A stretch of 64,000 bases of DNA, taken from NCBI RefSeq assembly GCF_003721595.1, contig NZ_RJJR01000016.1:1-64000 (forward strand). The letters run 5' to 3'. Position 1 is the stretch's first letter. The number at the start of each line of letters is the position of its first letter. The DNA is from Hanamia caeni (GTDB lineage: Bacteria; Bacteroidota; Bacteroidia; Chitinophagales; Chitinophagaceae). The notes under the pieces are model-generated. The model did not search any database. It saw only the letters and a program-made list of their open reading frames with translations, and was not told the DNA's origin. The translations under genes were made by a program, and so were the position numbers. This document shows positions 34,784 through 44,570 of the stretch, piece after piece.

Positions 34784-35404
34784 TTACATTTTTAATGAAA
34801 TCCCCTGGCCGGGATTTGTTTTTATTTTTTGCATTTCATGCGTGATTTTCTGATTCCATTCTAATTGCTTTGCAGTATCCATGCTGTTTTTAGTTTCGCG
34901 GTCATATTGATTTTGTAAAGCAATCTGCTCCTGGTATACTTTATCAAAAATCGAATTTAATAAAGTTTTATAATTGGTCTTTGTAAAATGCGCTTTGCGG
35001 ATTTCATCTACCACCTTTGCGGCGCCAAGCCGCGTAATATCAAAGTGATGTTGTTCATGTTGAAGGTGATAGGCTGAATGAGCAGAAGGCTTTTTCCATG
35101 AATTATTTTTTGTAAAAAAAGTGTACACACCTACGGTAATTTCGATTTTATCCTCATCGATGCTCGCAGAAGATTTGTAAGAAAAGCCTGAGGCCGTCAT
35201 AGCGCCCCAGGGAGCATTCGCAGGCACCTTACCCTGGAAGTCAGCCCAGGTAAGCGGCCTGTTGAAATCATAGTAAATAGTATCTCCGGATGGAGGAGAT
35301 GTATAATCTTCCATAAAAACATGCACTGTAATTTTTTGAGCAAATGATGGAGATGACAACGCAAAAAGAGAAAGAAATATAAACAGGAATTTTTGTTGAA
35401 TCAT
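34784..35404 (-). CDS. secreted DUF922 putative zinc metallopeptidase
   Basis: 206-aa exported protein (signal residues 1-22, ALSSPSFAQ). The DUF922 domain has RPLTWADFQGKVPANAPWGA (about residues 49-68) and the zincin motif HEQHHFD (residues 116-122, HExxH). The C-terminus is a polar coiled-coil-like helix (LQNQYDRETKNSMDTAKQLEWN). It has the same order and motifs as the C-terminal half of the eCIS cargo at 44571, but without that protein's insertion. Proteolytic activity is inferred from HExxH only. Confidence 0.85.
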   Translation of the reverse strand: MIQQKFLFIFLSLFALSSPSFAQKITVHVFMEDYTSPPSGDTIYYDFNRPLTWADFQGKVPANAPWGAMTASGFSYKSSASIDEDKIEITVGVYTFFTKNNSWKKPSAHSAYHLQHEQHHFDITRLGAAKVVDEIRKAHFTKTNYKTLLNSIFDKVYQEQIALQNQYDRETKNSMDTAKQLEWNQKITHEMQKIKTNPGQGISLKM

Positions 35405-35545
35405 TATTGCTTATCTAAGAATTTAACCGGTAACGAATTTCAGTTTTTAATTATTAAGGAATGGTTAATCAACTTGTTTTTAACACTGAATTAAACAGAT
35501 TACAATCAAAATAAAAACAAGGTTATTTGCTGCTTTACTGGGTCG

Positions 35546-36589
35546 CTATCTTTTTTTGAGAAACAATTCTACTCCCTGCGCTATAGCTTCCATAGATTGA
35601 TTGTTCATACATTTAAAATGGCCGCGTGGGCATTTTTCATATCCTGTTTTTGAACACGGGCGGCAGGGTAAATGGTTCACTTCAAACACTTCGTAATTTG
35701 TCTGGTAAGGATACATCCCAAACTCAGGGACAGTATTTCCCCAAACCGAAACCGTATTCTTTTTAAAAGCAGCAGCGATATGCATTAAACCGGTGTCATG
35801 GCTGATTACCAAAGTGGATTTACGAACAATATCAGCAGATTCGTTTAGCGAAAATTTTCCGCAGGCATTGTAAACTTTTATCGGATCCTGTTCTGCAATT
35901 TTTTCGCCATTTAAAAAATCTTCCTTACCGCCCAACAATACAATCGGAAAATTTAATATGCGCACCAACTCCTGCAATTTTTCTACGGGCAATCTTTTCG
36001 TATTGTGTGCTGCTCCGATGGCAATTGCCACAAATCCCTGTGAATGGGAAAACGGAATATCGCCTTCTTTGATTTCATCTTCTTTCGGAATAAAATAATC
36101 AAGGCCCAGGTTATCATTATTTACTCCCAAATGCGTGACAGTAGCCATATAGCGGTCAACTATATGAACATCAGGCATCACATGAATTTTAAAATTGGTC
36201 AGCAACCACTTTTCAATATTGAGTTTATTGAAGGAATAAAACGGCACAAATGACAGTGCAGTTTTTATCCGCATCGTCCGCAGGTTGTGGTGCAAATCAA
36301 TGATACCGTCATATTTTTCTTCTTTAATTTCCTCAATTGTTTTTGACAAATCATCATCAAGCATTAAAACCTTATCGATGTAAGGATTCGGCAATACAAT
36401 TGCTGCAAACTTTTTTTTGGTGAGATAATGAATGGCAGCACCGGGAAATTTTTTTTTGAGATTTCGGATTACAGGCGTTGTGAGTACAATATCGCCAATT
36501 GATGAAAAACGAATGATGAGGTACTTTCCAGCAGGATTAGGCAGTTCCGGCTTTCGAAAAATTTTATTATAAAATGTTTTGATGCTCAA
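35546..36589 (-). CDS. family 9 glycosyltransferase (heptosyltransferase-like)
   Basis: 347-aa GT-B fold enzyme of LPS/envelope glycan synthesis: YLIIRFSSIGDIVLTTPVIRNLKKKFP (about residues 23-49), then VAIAIGAAHNTKRLP, and the nucleotide-sugar site STLVISHDTGLMHIAAAF with downstream PVRPCSKTGY-type Cys motif, here PCRPCSKTGYEKC. No in-frame ATG is available upstream; the start is TTG at 36589 (the nearest ATG, 36599, is followed by an in-frame stop after four codons). Sugar donor unknown. Confidence 0.88.
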   Translation of the reverse strand: MSIKTFYNKIFRKPELPNPAGKYLIIRFSSIGDIVLTTPVIRNLKKKFPGAAIHYLTKKKFAAIVLPNPYIDKVLMLDDDLSKTIEEIKEEKYDGIIDLHHNLRTMRIKTALSFVPFYSFNKLNIEKWLLTNFKIHVMPDVHIVDRYMATVTHLGVNNDNLGLDYFIPKEDEIKEGDIPFSHSQGFVAIAIGAAHNTKRLPVEKLQELVRILNFPIVLLGGKEDFLNGEKIAEQDPIKVYNACGKFSLNESADIVRKSTLVISHDTGLMHIAAAFKKNTVSVWGNTVPEFGMYPYQTNYEVFEVNHLPCRPCSKTGYEKCPRGHFKCMNNQSMEAIAQGVELFLKKR

Positions 36590-36657
36590 AAACTATTCAT
36601 TTTTAAAAAATGCACGCAATCTAAAAATCACAGTAAACAAATAAATTACCGGATTTT

Positions 36658-37350
36658 TTAATCTGCAAACGCTTTAGGCTTTTTCTTTCCTGATAAAACT
36701 TTATATACTACCGGAAACGTTGTAATCACTACGATCCCGACGACAATTACTTCCAGGTGTTCTTTTAAATCAAAATCAAATTCCTTTTCAACGAATTTTT
36801 GCAGGAAGTGTCCTCCGAGCAACATACTACCCACCCAAAGAAAACAGCCTAAAAAATTATAAAACGAAAACTTCTTTTTGTCCATTTTTACAATTCCTGC
36901 CACAATAGGTGCGAACGTTCTAACGAAGGGAATAAACCGTGCAATGATGATAGCGCCGCCACCATTTTTTTCATAAAATTCATGGGCCTGCACCAGGTAT
37001 TTTTTCTTGAAAAAGAAAGAATCTTTTCTTTCATATAAAAAAGGCCCGCTTTTATACCCAAACCAATATCCAACAAAATTCCCGATAATGCCTGCTACCA
37101 TTATCAGCAGCCACAACACCAAAAGATCTACCCACTCATTATTTGAATGAAAGAGCGCTGCAGAAACAATGCTTTGGCTATAAATTCCTGTTACAAACAG
37201 CAATGCGTCTCCTGGCAAAAAAAAACCGGCAAACAGTCCCGTTTCCGCAAAAACAATAAATAAAATCATCCACAAGCCGCCATGTTCTATATAAAATTGG
37301 GGGTTTAAGACGTCTTTAAAAGTAATGCCGATAATCTCTAATAAGGCCAC
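36658..37350 (-). CDS. DedA-family membrane protein
   Basis: 230-aa SNARE-associated/VTT-domain protein. Family motifs: FFLPGDALLFVTG (about residues 43-55), NFVGYWFGYKSGPFLYERKDSFFF, and GGAIIIARFIPFVRTFAPIVAG (about 130-151), which carries the conserved Arg residues. DedA proteins flip phospholipid carrier lipids such as undecaprenyl phosphate in some bacteria. Start is GTG at 37350. Membrane helices about five. Confidence 0.92.
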   Translation of the reverse strand: MALLEIIGITFKDVLNPQFYIEHGGLWMILFIVFAETGLFAGFFLPGDALLFVTGIYSQSIVSAALFHSNNEWVDLLVLWLLIMVAGIIGNFVGYWFGYKSGPFLYERKDSFFFKKKYLVQAHEFYEKNGGGAIIIARFIPFVRTFAPIVAGIVKMDKKKFSFYNFLGCFLWVGSMLLGGHFLQKFVEKEFDFDLKEHLEVIVVGIVVITTFPVVYKVLSGKKKPKAFAD

Positions 37351-37427
37351 AACAGGATTTTTATTTTTGTGAATATTTTTTTCTGCGATAAAGAAACAAC
37401 AAAAATCTTTAACAGAAACAGAAATTG

Positions 37428-38804
37428 CTAATCAGGTACAAAAGCCAAAGCCTTCTCCTGGTCAAATTCACCTTCCCATTTAGCTATTACACAACTCGCC
37501 AATGTATTGCCTATCACGTTAACCGATGTGCGGGCCATATCCATCAATTCATCAATGCCCAGGATGGCCATCACAGGCCAATAGGGCAGTCCAAAAGAAG
37601 AAACCGTTCCGAGCAAAATGACAAGCGATGCACGCGGTACGCCTGCCACACCTTTGCTGGTGAGCATGAGTGTAAGGCCCATTACCAACTGTGCGCCAAA
37701 GCTCATGTGCATTCCCGCGGCCTGCGCTACAAATACGCTGGCAAGGGAAAGATAAAGCGTGGTGCCATCAAGGTTGAATGTATAACCGGTAGGTAAAACA
37801 AATGAAACAATTTTTTGAGGCACGCCAAACTTTTCCATATTTTCCATAGCAACGGGCAGCGCCGATTCGGAGCTGGTAGTGGCAAAAGCAATGGCTACCG
37901 GTTCTGACACAGCTTTAATAAATTGCCTTATTGGAATCTTCAAAAAATACGCTATTGAAAATAAAACCACTCCTACAAATACCAGGAGTGAAGCATACAG
38001 GGTTAGCAACAATTTTACAAGAGAAAACAGAATATCAAGACCAAGATGCCCAACGGTTACCGCAATTGCAGCGCCGACACCGAAAGGCGCGAAATGCATA
38101 ATGATGTTAGTGAACTTAAACATGGTTTCAGCAAGGCTTTCTGAAAAAAGCAGCATTGGTTTTCTTTTTTGCTCCTTTACCATTGCCAGGCCCAAACCGA
38201 AAATGATGCTGAAAACAACAATAGGCAATACATCGCCATTATAAATTGACTTAATAATATTTTCAGGAAAAATATGCAATATCACATCCTGCCACGTTTG
38301 AGGAACCGTTGGTGGCAACTCTTCATGAAAACCAGGCGGGATGTGAATTCCAACGCCGGCCTGGGAAATATTGATGGCAATAAGCCCAATTATGAGTGCG
38401 CAGGTGGTTACCACTTCAAAATACACTATTGACTTCCACCCCATTCTTCCGACCTGTTTCAAATCTGAATGTCCGGCAATGCCCACCACAAGTGTAGAAA
38501 AAAGTATAGGTGCAATAATTGTTTTTACCAGGCGCAAAAATATCTGGCTCAGAAATCTTAAATTTTTTGCCACCTCAGGAAAATCCAATCCTATCTCAAC
38601 TCCGACGGCCATGCTGACTAATATCCAGGTGGTGAGCGACTTTTTGTAAAATGCAAAAAGGATCAGCGATGCAATAAATACCCATCGTAATACTCTTAAA
38701 AAAAGCGGAGAAAGGCTATTGAATTGATAGATATCGATAAGATGAAAAATAGCAGCTACAGTAAGGGTAATAAAAACAAGAAGAATACTTTTTCTTTTAT
38801 TCAT
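37428..38804 (-). CDS. dicarboxylate/amino acid:cation symporter
   Basis: 458-aa DAACS-family (GltP/DctA-type) sodium- or proton-coupled symporter. Eight helices and two re-entrant loops: TTSSESALPVAMENMEKFG (HP1), the central TFNLDGTTLY (NMDGT-type sodium site) and GVAGVPRASLVILLGTVSSFGLP (HP2), then ELMDMARTSVNVIGNTLASCVIAKWEGEF. Extra N-terminal helices and a substrate-binding Arg/Asp region are consistent. Substrate is either dicarboxylate or glutamate/aspartate. A candidate -7 box lies at 38828-38835. Confidence 0.94.
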   Translation of the reverse strand: MNKRKSILLVFITLTVAAIFHLIDIYQFNSLSPLFLRVLRWVFIASLILFAFYKKSLTTWILVSMAVGVEIGLDFPEVAKNLRFLSQIFLRLVKTIIAPILFSTLVVGIAGHSDLKQVGRMGWKSIVYFEVVTTCALIIGLIAINISQAGVGIHIPPGFHEELPPTVPQTWQDVILHIFPENIIKSIYNGDVLPIVVFSIIFGLGLAMVKEQKRKPMLLFSESLAETMFKFTNIIMHFAPFGVGAAIAVTVGHLGLDILFSLVKLLLTLYASLLVFVGVVLFSIAYFLKIPIRQFIKAVSEPVAIAFATTSSESALPVAMENMEKFGVPQKIVSFVLPTGYTFNLDGTTLYLSLASVFVAQAAGMHMSFGAQLVMGLTLMLTSKGVAGVPRASLVILLGTVSSFGLPYWPVMAILGIDELMDMARTSVNVIGNTLASCVIAKWEGEFDQEKALAFVPD

Positions 38805-39032
38805 AAAGAAGATTGAGCGGTCATGCCCAAAAATAGCGAATTGGACGAAATGTGCATTTTATGCAACAATTTAATTATAAACAGAATATGTTTCAGTAAT
38901 GAACAATTTAGCATGGTTTCTGTTATATAAGCCATGTGTTTATCAGGAATAATTAAAACTCCTTTTCAACAAAATCCAGTTGATGTCCTTTTATTTAAAC
39001 ACGATTTTTTTTATCATCAAAAATTTAAAGCT

Positions 39033-39542
39033 ATGTTGAAAAAGCATCAAATACTCTATTATTTAAAGTATTCTATTCCGGCTGCAATTCTATACCTGAT
39101 TACTGTAGTCATCTTCCTTTCAAAAGATAATTACACACAAACGTGGGTTTTATATCTTGGTAACATTTTATTTTCCGTTGTCATAGTTTTTTTCGTGGTT
39201 CGGTTCGCAAACAGGCGGGGCCGGAATGCCAATACGAGAATAGCAATTTCTGCGGCTATATTCACCACTATCATCGGCACGATATTGTGCTTGCTGTCTA
39301 TCTTTATAGTCCTTGCTATAATGAAGCCTGCAGGTTATGCTGATGTAATAAATACGGCAAGCGAATTGGCCAAGCCCGCACCGGCACTGGAAGGTAATGG
39401 CCATGCATTGATGTTCATTCTTTTTATGAATGCATTTTTGGGAAATATGGGATTTGGATCTTTTGTTTCGGCGATGCTTCCTAACATGCTTAAAACAGAC
39501 CAGTCGGGAGAAACTGCTATTATCAATCCGGAGAAAGCCTGA
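39033..39542 (+). CDS. four-helix membrane protein, DUF4199-like layout
   Basis: A hydrophobic protein with four membrane helices (YSIPAAILYLITVVIFL, VLYLGNILFSVVIVFFVVRF, AAIFTTIIGTILCLLSIFIVLAI, MFILFMNAFLGNMGFGSFVSAML). I use the ATG at 39033 because the upstream extension from 38934 is polar and unlike a leader. Helix order resembles DUF4199 proteins, but I do not recognise a definite family. Single gene. Confidence 0.65.
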   Translation: MLKKHQILYYLKYSIPAAILYLITVVIFLSKDNYTQTWVLYLGNILFSVVIVFFVVRFANRRGRNANTRIAISAAIFTTIIGTILCLLSIFIVLAIMKPAGYADVINTASELAKPAPALEGNGHALMFILFMNAFLGNMGFGSFVSAMLPNMLKTDQSGETAIINPEKA

Positions 39543-39578
39543 CAATAGTTATAAGGAATTCAAAAGAAGCAAAACGAA

Positions 39579-40331
39579 TTAATTTTTTAAAGCTACTATC
39601 CGCAGCCTTTTGTAATCGGCAAACCATTTGCCATTGCGGAAGTTTGACGATTTTAATTGTTGTTCCACCTCTTTTAAAATCTGGCTTACTTCGTTATCGG
39701 GAATATTTTCTAGATAGCTACGCCCAAACATGCGAAGCCAGTTGATAATTCCATGGCTATCTTTTAACTCTGTTTCGCGATCAAAATGGCTGGCAAAAAT
39801 TACTCGAAAACCGTTTGCTTCCAGCAAAGAAGCATATTCTGACAAAGAAGGGAAATACCATGTTTGTATTTGTGATTGTTTGATAAATCCATGTCTTGCT
39901 AATCCACCTTTCAGCGCATCAATAATTTTTCCCACATTTCCTTTTCCGCCCAGCTCTGCTACAAAACGACCCCCAGGTTTTAAACATTCATAAACCAGTT
40001 TCACCACTTTTTCTTTTTCGGAAATCCAGTGCAGCGCTGCGTTTGAAAACACTGCGTCAAATTTTTTATTAAAAGAAAAGCTGGCAGCAGATTGTATTTC
40101 GAAATCTATCGATGGAAATTTTTGCCTTGCAGCTTCTATCATTTCTTTTGAGCTGTCAATACCGGTAACATGTGCGCCTTTGCCGCTTATTTTATCTGCA
40201 AGATCACCCGTTCCGCACCCGAGATCGAGAATTTCTTCTCCAGGTTTCGGATTAAGAATCTCAATTAAATCTTCTCCGTACTTTGATACAAAATCATGTT
40301 TGTGATCGTATAAACCAGAATCCCATCTCAT
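39579..40331 (-). CDS. class I SAM-dependent methyltransferase (trans-aconitate-type)
   Basis: 250-aa Rossmann methyltransferase. Motif I EEILDLGCGTGDLADKI (about residues 34-50), post-I VTGIDSSKEMIEAARQKFP, motif II VFSNAALHWISEK, and GGRFVAELGGKGN. The N-terminal RWDSGLYDHKHDFVSKYGEDLIE is typical of the Tam-like group. Acceptor unknown. Convergent with the upstream membrane protein gene. Confidence 0.9.
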   Translation of the reverse strand: MRWDSGLYDHKHDFVSKYGEDLIEILNPKPGEEILDLGCGTGDLADKISGKGAHVTGIDSSKEMIEAARQKFPSIDFEIQSAASFSFNKKFDAVFSNAALHWISEKEKVVKLVYECLKPGGRFVAELGGKGNVGKIIDALKGGLARHGFIKQSQIQTWYFPSLSEYASLLEANGFRVIFASHFDRETELKDSHGIINWLRMFGRSYLENIPDNEVSQILKEVEQQLKSSNFRNGKWFADYKRLRIVALKN

Positions 40332-40417
40332 AAATTTATTATTTCTTAATGGTGCGAAATATTTTCTAACAGTAACCAGATAAATAAGTCGATTTTTTGT
40401 TTGAGAACTATTTCAAA

Positions 40418-40906
40418 TTAAAAACCTAAATCTTTCATAATAGCGTCTAATTCCCGCCATTTTTTTCCATTGCTAAATTTAGCTGCAATCTTTGCTGAAA
40501 TTCCTAATTGTAAAACCTGGTGCATCCCCAGGCGTTTCACTCTTTTTTTCAAAACGGCAAAATGCTTATTTTCCTCCGCAATCATTCCGGCATAAATTAC
40601 TGTAAGCCACTGTTCCACCAAAATTTTATCTTCCTGCCTGTACGTTTCAACAATTGCATCAATAAGTTGAAGCACCGATAGGTCTATCATTTTAGTGGTA
40701 CGGTTATAAATTAAAACAAAATCGGTGTAGACCTTATGTTGCTGGTACTTTTTAGAAATTTCAAAAAGATCGCCAAAATATGTTTCGTCAAGAGGCGCCG
40801 TTTTGAATCCGTTACTTTCAACTATAAACACACACCAATCATCGAAACTTCCTCTGTCAAAAATTACAGACCTGTTGTTTAATAATCTTTTGATCAATTT
40901 ACTCAT
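40418..40906 (-). CDS. conserved hypothetical protein
   Basis: 162 aa, cytoplasmic, mainly helical: SKLIKRLLNNRSVIFDRGSFDDWCVFIVESNGFKTAPLDETYFGDL, then IDAIVETYRQEDKILVEQWLTVIYAGMIAEENKHFAVLKKRVKRLGMHQVL and a C-terminal KKWRELDAIMKDLGF. It looks like a conserved Bacteroidota family of unknown function; I do not give a name. Lies between the methyltransferase and the Dam-type methylase. Confidence 0.7.
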   Translation of the reverse strand: MSKLIKRLLNNRSVIFDRGSFDDWCVFIVESNGFKTAPLDETYFGDLFEISKKYQQHKVYTDFVLIYNRTTKMIDLSVLQLIDAIVETYRQEDKILVEQWLTVIYAGMIAEENKHFAVLKKRVKRLGMHQVLQLGISAKIAAKFSNGKKWRELDAIMKDLGF

Positions 40907-41006
40907 AAATAAAAAATTCAGTTGTTTGGTTTGGTCTAAAAAACTATTTCTAAAAACTCAGCCACTTTTGGTCACAAAGATTTCTTTTTGCGTTGGCGGC
41001 GCCAAT

Positions 41007-41918
41007 TTAGTTTACGTGTTTACAATTTTGATTGGTAATTAATAATTCCTTTAATGTACCTCTTTTCTCAGCTACGGAATTAATGTTTCTTCTCGCTTCC
41101 ACTCTGCTGATAGTGAAATCGCTATACAAATCGTCAAAGAAATTATTATTTGTATCATTAGTTTTCAAATCTGAATTGCTCAATATCCAGGCATGGCCTT
41201 TACAGTCAAGTAAACTGCAAAAGTTTTTTAACCTGATTTGCTCTTTGTCGCCAAACTCATCCCGGGCGTATGAATTAAAATTTGAAGTTCGGTTCAATGG
41301 CTTGTATGGCGGATCAAGATAGAACAAAGAATGCTTATTTGCGTAATTTAGTGTTTGCTCAAAATCGCCCCCTAAGATGGTTACTTTTTGAAGCGCTTTA
41401 CTCACATTCAGAATGTTTTGGCTGTCGCAAATGCAGGGCTTTTTATAAGAGCCCATTGGAACATTAAAATTATTTTTTCTGTTTACCCTATACAAGCCGT
41501 TAAAGCAAGTTCGGTTTAAAAAAATAAACAACGCCGCATGGCCGGTTTTTTCCTCTTTTTTTAAATTATACAATTCGCGTTTCCGGTAATAATAAATTTT
41601 TTTTTCTACTTCCTTTCCTTCAAGGTTATGAAATTCATTTTGGAGGATTTCCAGGATAGAGATGAGTTCTTTCGGCCTTGCCGCTATTATCTTGTAAGTG
41701 TTTACCAGGTCAGCGTTGATATCATTTATCACTGCTCTTTCTAAGTTGGGAAAATGATTCAGCATCCAAAAAAGCACCGCGCCACTGCCAACAAACGGCT
41801 CTGCGTACACGAATTTTTGTTCCCTGATTCTTTGGGGCAATACTTTTTCAATGGCGCTGATAAGCTGCGTTTTGCCGCCTGCCCATTTTAAAAAAGGTTT
41901 TGCTTTTGTGTCTGCCAT
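41007..41918 (-). CDS. Dam-family DNA adenine-N6 methyltransferase
   Basis: 303-aa class alpha adenine methylase (D12 family). SAM motif FLKWAGGKTQLIS (residues 9-21) and the catalytic DPPY in SLFYLDPPYKPLNRTSNFNSYARDEF (about residues 193-218), plus FLNRTCFNGLYRVN and YAEPFVGSGAVLFWML. Such enzymes often recognise GATC, but specificity cannot be read here. No restriction endonuclease is adjacent, so it looks orphan. It borders the eCIS locus across a 339-base gap. Confidence 0.9.
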   Translation of the reverse strand: MADTKAKPFLKWAGGKTQLISAIEKVLPQRIREQKFVYAEPFVGSGAVLFWMLNHFPNLERAVINDINADLVNTYKIIAARPKELISILEILQNEFHNLEGKEVEKKIYYYRKRELYNLKKEEKTGHAALFIFLNRTCFNGLYRVNRKNNFNVPMGSYKKPCICDSQNILNVSKALQKVTILGGDFEQTLNYANKHSLFYLDPPYKPLNRTSNFNSYARDEFGDKEQIRLKNFCSLLDCKGHAWILSNSDLKTNDTNNNFFDDLYSDFTISRVEARRNINSVAEKRGTLKELLITNQNCKHVN

Positions 41919-42257
41919 TTCGGTCTGAAAAATTTATCCCGGCTAAATTAAATTTTTTGCAGGAAAATTTTAATTTGATTATTCTGTTGTTTCCATAGAT
42001 GGCTTCAATTAAAGAAGTTGTAAATGGAATTGGCGAATATATATACTTTAGCCTTAGTTAAATTTTAGCTGATTGTAGATTGAAAACAGGCTACTTGATG
42101 CAGGTGTTTATTAATTAGCATCTCAAAATTGAATAGCATATATGATGTATACATTCTTATAAAACAGTGAAGCAATAAATATCAGGGTTTTATTTTCCAA
42201 TTGACTAATACTAAATGTGGCTGTCCGTTTCATTGGTGAGGTGGCAACAGCAAGAAA
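41919..42257. other. 339-base gap at the eCIS boundary
   Basis: A/T-rich. It includes a 20-codon plus-strand frame (from 41999) without support. No attachment site, repeat or terminator hairpin recognised, so the right-hand operon's 3' boundary is unmarked. Confidence 0.5.
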
Positions 42258-43745
42258 TTATCCAAAGGGTTTTCCCTCCTTTAAAAGTTCTTTTTTTATT
42301 CCATCCAAGACATCCGTTAGGTAAATAGTCATTTCAGGAATTGCATTGGCTTCTTCATCTAAATCAACAAATTGGTTGTCATCATTTGATTCGGAAGTTA
42401 CCAAAGATGTATTTTTTTTCAAGTCCTCAGCAATCGCTTTATCCTGGGTGTACTTTTCCAATCCCTTAATACTGGCGTATTGAACAATATTATTGATACT
42501 TCCACCCGTAAGCTGATATTTTTTTACCTGTTCTGGTATATTTACCTCTTCTCTTTGTTCATCATTGATAGCGCCGGATGAACTTTTGTAAGGAATGTGC
42601 TTTTTTAAAAATCTGATATTTTTGGGAAATGATGATTTCCAAATCTCTGCCCGCTGGTCGGCATCGGGTAGGGGAAATTTTAATATCGCATTGAACCTTC
42701 TTATAAAAGCATCGTCGATATTATTCTTCATATTGGTGGCTAGAATTATAAGCCCGTTAAAATCTTCAATCCTTTGCAATAGGTAAGAAACCTCCTGGTT
42801 AGCATATTTATCATGCGCATCTTTTACATTGGTCCTTTTTCCAAACAACGCATCCGCTTCATCAAAGAATAGTATCCATCCCTTGTCTTCAGCCCTTGCA
42901 AACAGCAACTCCAGATTTTTTTCTGTTTCACCGATATATTTCGAAACTACCATTGACAGGTCAATCTTGTAAACTTCTTTATTAAATTCATTCCCAATCA
43001 ATCCGGCAGTAAATGTTTTACCTGTGCCAGACGGGCCATAAAATAGTGCACGATAACCTCTTTTAAAACGATCAGCCATATTCCATTCATCAACAAGTTG
43101 ATCATTGTAGCTAAGCCAGTTCTCCAGTTCGCTAATCTGTTGTCTTAATTCGTCACTAATAATTAGGTCATCCCAGGTAAGCCTGGTCGAAATGCGCTTT
43201 GCAGGAAAACTCATACTAAAATGCGGTGTGGCATACCTTCCATTAATCATTAAGTTAATATAATCCTGAGAAATAATGATCCGGCCATGCAAGGGTGGTT
43301 CTCCGTCCGGCAATGTTTCAAGCCATAAAATTTTTTTATCTGCAAAAATATGATCTGCCTGGAAAAGTCGCTGCACATCACTTCTCTTTTTCGGGTTATC
43401 GCCTCCGATTATAAAAACAGCGGTTTCACCCGTCGGTAAAAAACCACGAAAATTTTTTCCATGTGTTCCACCTATTTTAGGAAAGTTGTTATTGGACAGC
43501 AAATCTCCTGTTGCATCATCAAATAGATGAGGATGTACATACGGCGCCAATGCTATAAGCAAAAGCAGAGCTGAATTTTTGTCCAGTTCGTTATTGGAAA
43601 CAAACGAAGAGAGGTTCTTGTTCCATTTGCTATAAGCCGGCATTGATGGTTCTGCTTCGTTATAATTTTGATTTATAGCCTTATTAACCCGGTGTTGAAT
43701 TAAATCAAACAAATAAGTAAACTCGGCTGAATATTGGGTTGCCAT
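42258..43745 (-). CDS. eCIS AAA+ ATPase (Afp15-like)
   Basis: 495-aa AAA+ ATPase expected near the end of eCIS operons, probably for assembly or release of the particle. N-terminal domain (1-200) with a winged-helix-like eCIS region (LPDGEPPLHGRIIISQDYIN); Walker A GPSGTGKT at 237-244, Walker B ILFFDEAD at 291-298, sensor-1 ILATNMKNNID and arginine finger in AFIRRFN (about 335-345). Membership rests on context plus this architecture. Nine bases after the ParA gene. Confidence 0.87.
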   Translation of the reverse strand: MATQYSAEFTYLFDLIQHRVNKAINQNYNEAEPSMPAYSKWNKNLSSFVSNNELDKNSALLLLIALAPYVHPHLFDDATGDLLSNNNFPKIGGTHGKNFRGFLPTGETAVFIIGGDNPKKRSDVQRLFQADHIFADKKILWLETLPDGEPPLHGRIIISQDYINLMINGRYATPHFSMSFPAKRISTRLTWDDLIISDELRQQISELENWLSYNDQLVDEWNMADRFKRGYRALFYGPSGTGKTFTAGLIGNEFNKEVYKIDLSMVVSKYIGETEKNLELLFARAEDKGWILFFDEADALFGKRTNVKDAHDKYANQEVSYLLQRIEDFNGLIILATNMKNNIDDAFIRRFNAILKFPLPDADQRAEIWKSSFPKNIRFLKKHIPYKSSSGAINDEQREEVNIPEQVKKYQLTGGSINNIVQYASIKGLEKYTQDKAIAEDLKKNTSLVTSESNDDNQFVDLDEEANAIPEMTIYLTDVLDGIKKELLKEGKPFG

Positions 43746-43754
43746 AATATTTTT

Positions 43755-44537
43755 TTATTCGATTTTAGACAGAAATTCTTTTGATAATTCCATATAATCG
43801 CTTGCCCCATGTGAATGCTTATCAAAATTGAATATATCCAATCCTGCTTCCTGCGCTTTTGCGAGCTGGATATTTGTGCGGATGTGAGTCTTAAAAACTT
43901 TGCTTCCAAATTCTTCTTCCAGTTGGCTGCACACTTCGCGGTTCATTTTTTTATGCTCATCAAATTTGGTTAAAATGAACCCAAGGATGTCAATTTCAAG
44001 CCCCAGTTTTCTTTTGATTTTTTGAACATTGCCGAAATGGTGCATAAAACTTCGAACGCCGTTTAGCGGAAGATACTCTGCCTGCAAAGGCATCAGTACG
44101 TAACGGCTTGCCACCAGTGCATTTACCGTAAGCATGCTAATGGAAGGCGGGCAATCAATAAAAATAAAGTCGTATTCATTTTCAAGAGGCTTCAGTATCC
44201 AGCTAATCAATTGTTCCCTACCATATACATTTACCAGTTCCAGTTCGGCGCCGGCCAGTTCTATTGATGAAGGAATTAAATGAAGCCCCCCTGCCAATGC
44301 TATAATTGCGGGTATTTCGTCTTTCTTTTTTTTACCCTCAGTTTCTTTTTTTAATTCAGTAAATAAGTTTTCGCCTGTTTCTTCAATAATGCCTAATGAT
44401 TGCGTAAGATTGGACTGGGGGTCTGCATCCACCAACAATATTTTTTTTCCCTGTTGCTGAAGTGCTGCAGCAAGGTTAATAACGCTGGTAGTTTTACCGG
44501 AACCTCCTTTCTGTATAGCAAACGAAATGATAGACAT
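43755..44537 (-). CDS. ParA/MinD-family ATPase in the eCIS locus
   Basis: 260-aa P-loop ATPase with the deviant Walker A KGGSGKTT (residues 10-17), switch I VDADPQSNLTQSLG (about 37-50) and Walker B FIFIDCPPSISMLTVNAL. Typical ParA proteins move DNA or protein cargo with a ParB-like partner. Between the cargo gene (33-base gap) and the AAA+ gene (9-base gap), without a parB, so it may position the injection particles or cargo rather than DNA (inference). Confidence 0.9.
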   Translation of the reverse strand: MSIISFAIQKGGSGKTTSVINLAAALQQQGKKILLVDADPQSNLTQSLGIIEETGENLFTELKKETEGKKKKDEIPAIIALAGGLHLIPSSIELAGAELELVNVYGREQLISWILKPLENEYDFIFIDCPPSISMLTVNALVASRYVLMPLQAEYLPLNGVRSFMHHFGNVQKIKRKLGLEIDILGFILTKFDEHKKMNREVCSQLEEEFGSKVFKTHIRTNIQLAKAQEAGLDIFNFDKHSHGASDYMELSKEFLSKIE

Positions 44538-44570
44538 ATAAATAGTTTAATAATTTCTCATTAAAGAGGT

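Noticed and set aside
41999..42061. 20-codon plus-strand frame in the gap before the eCIS locus
   Set aside because: Too short, with no coupling, promoter or family evidence.
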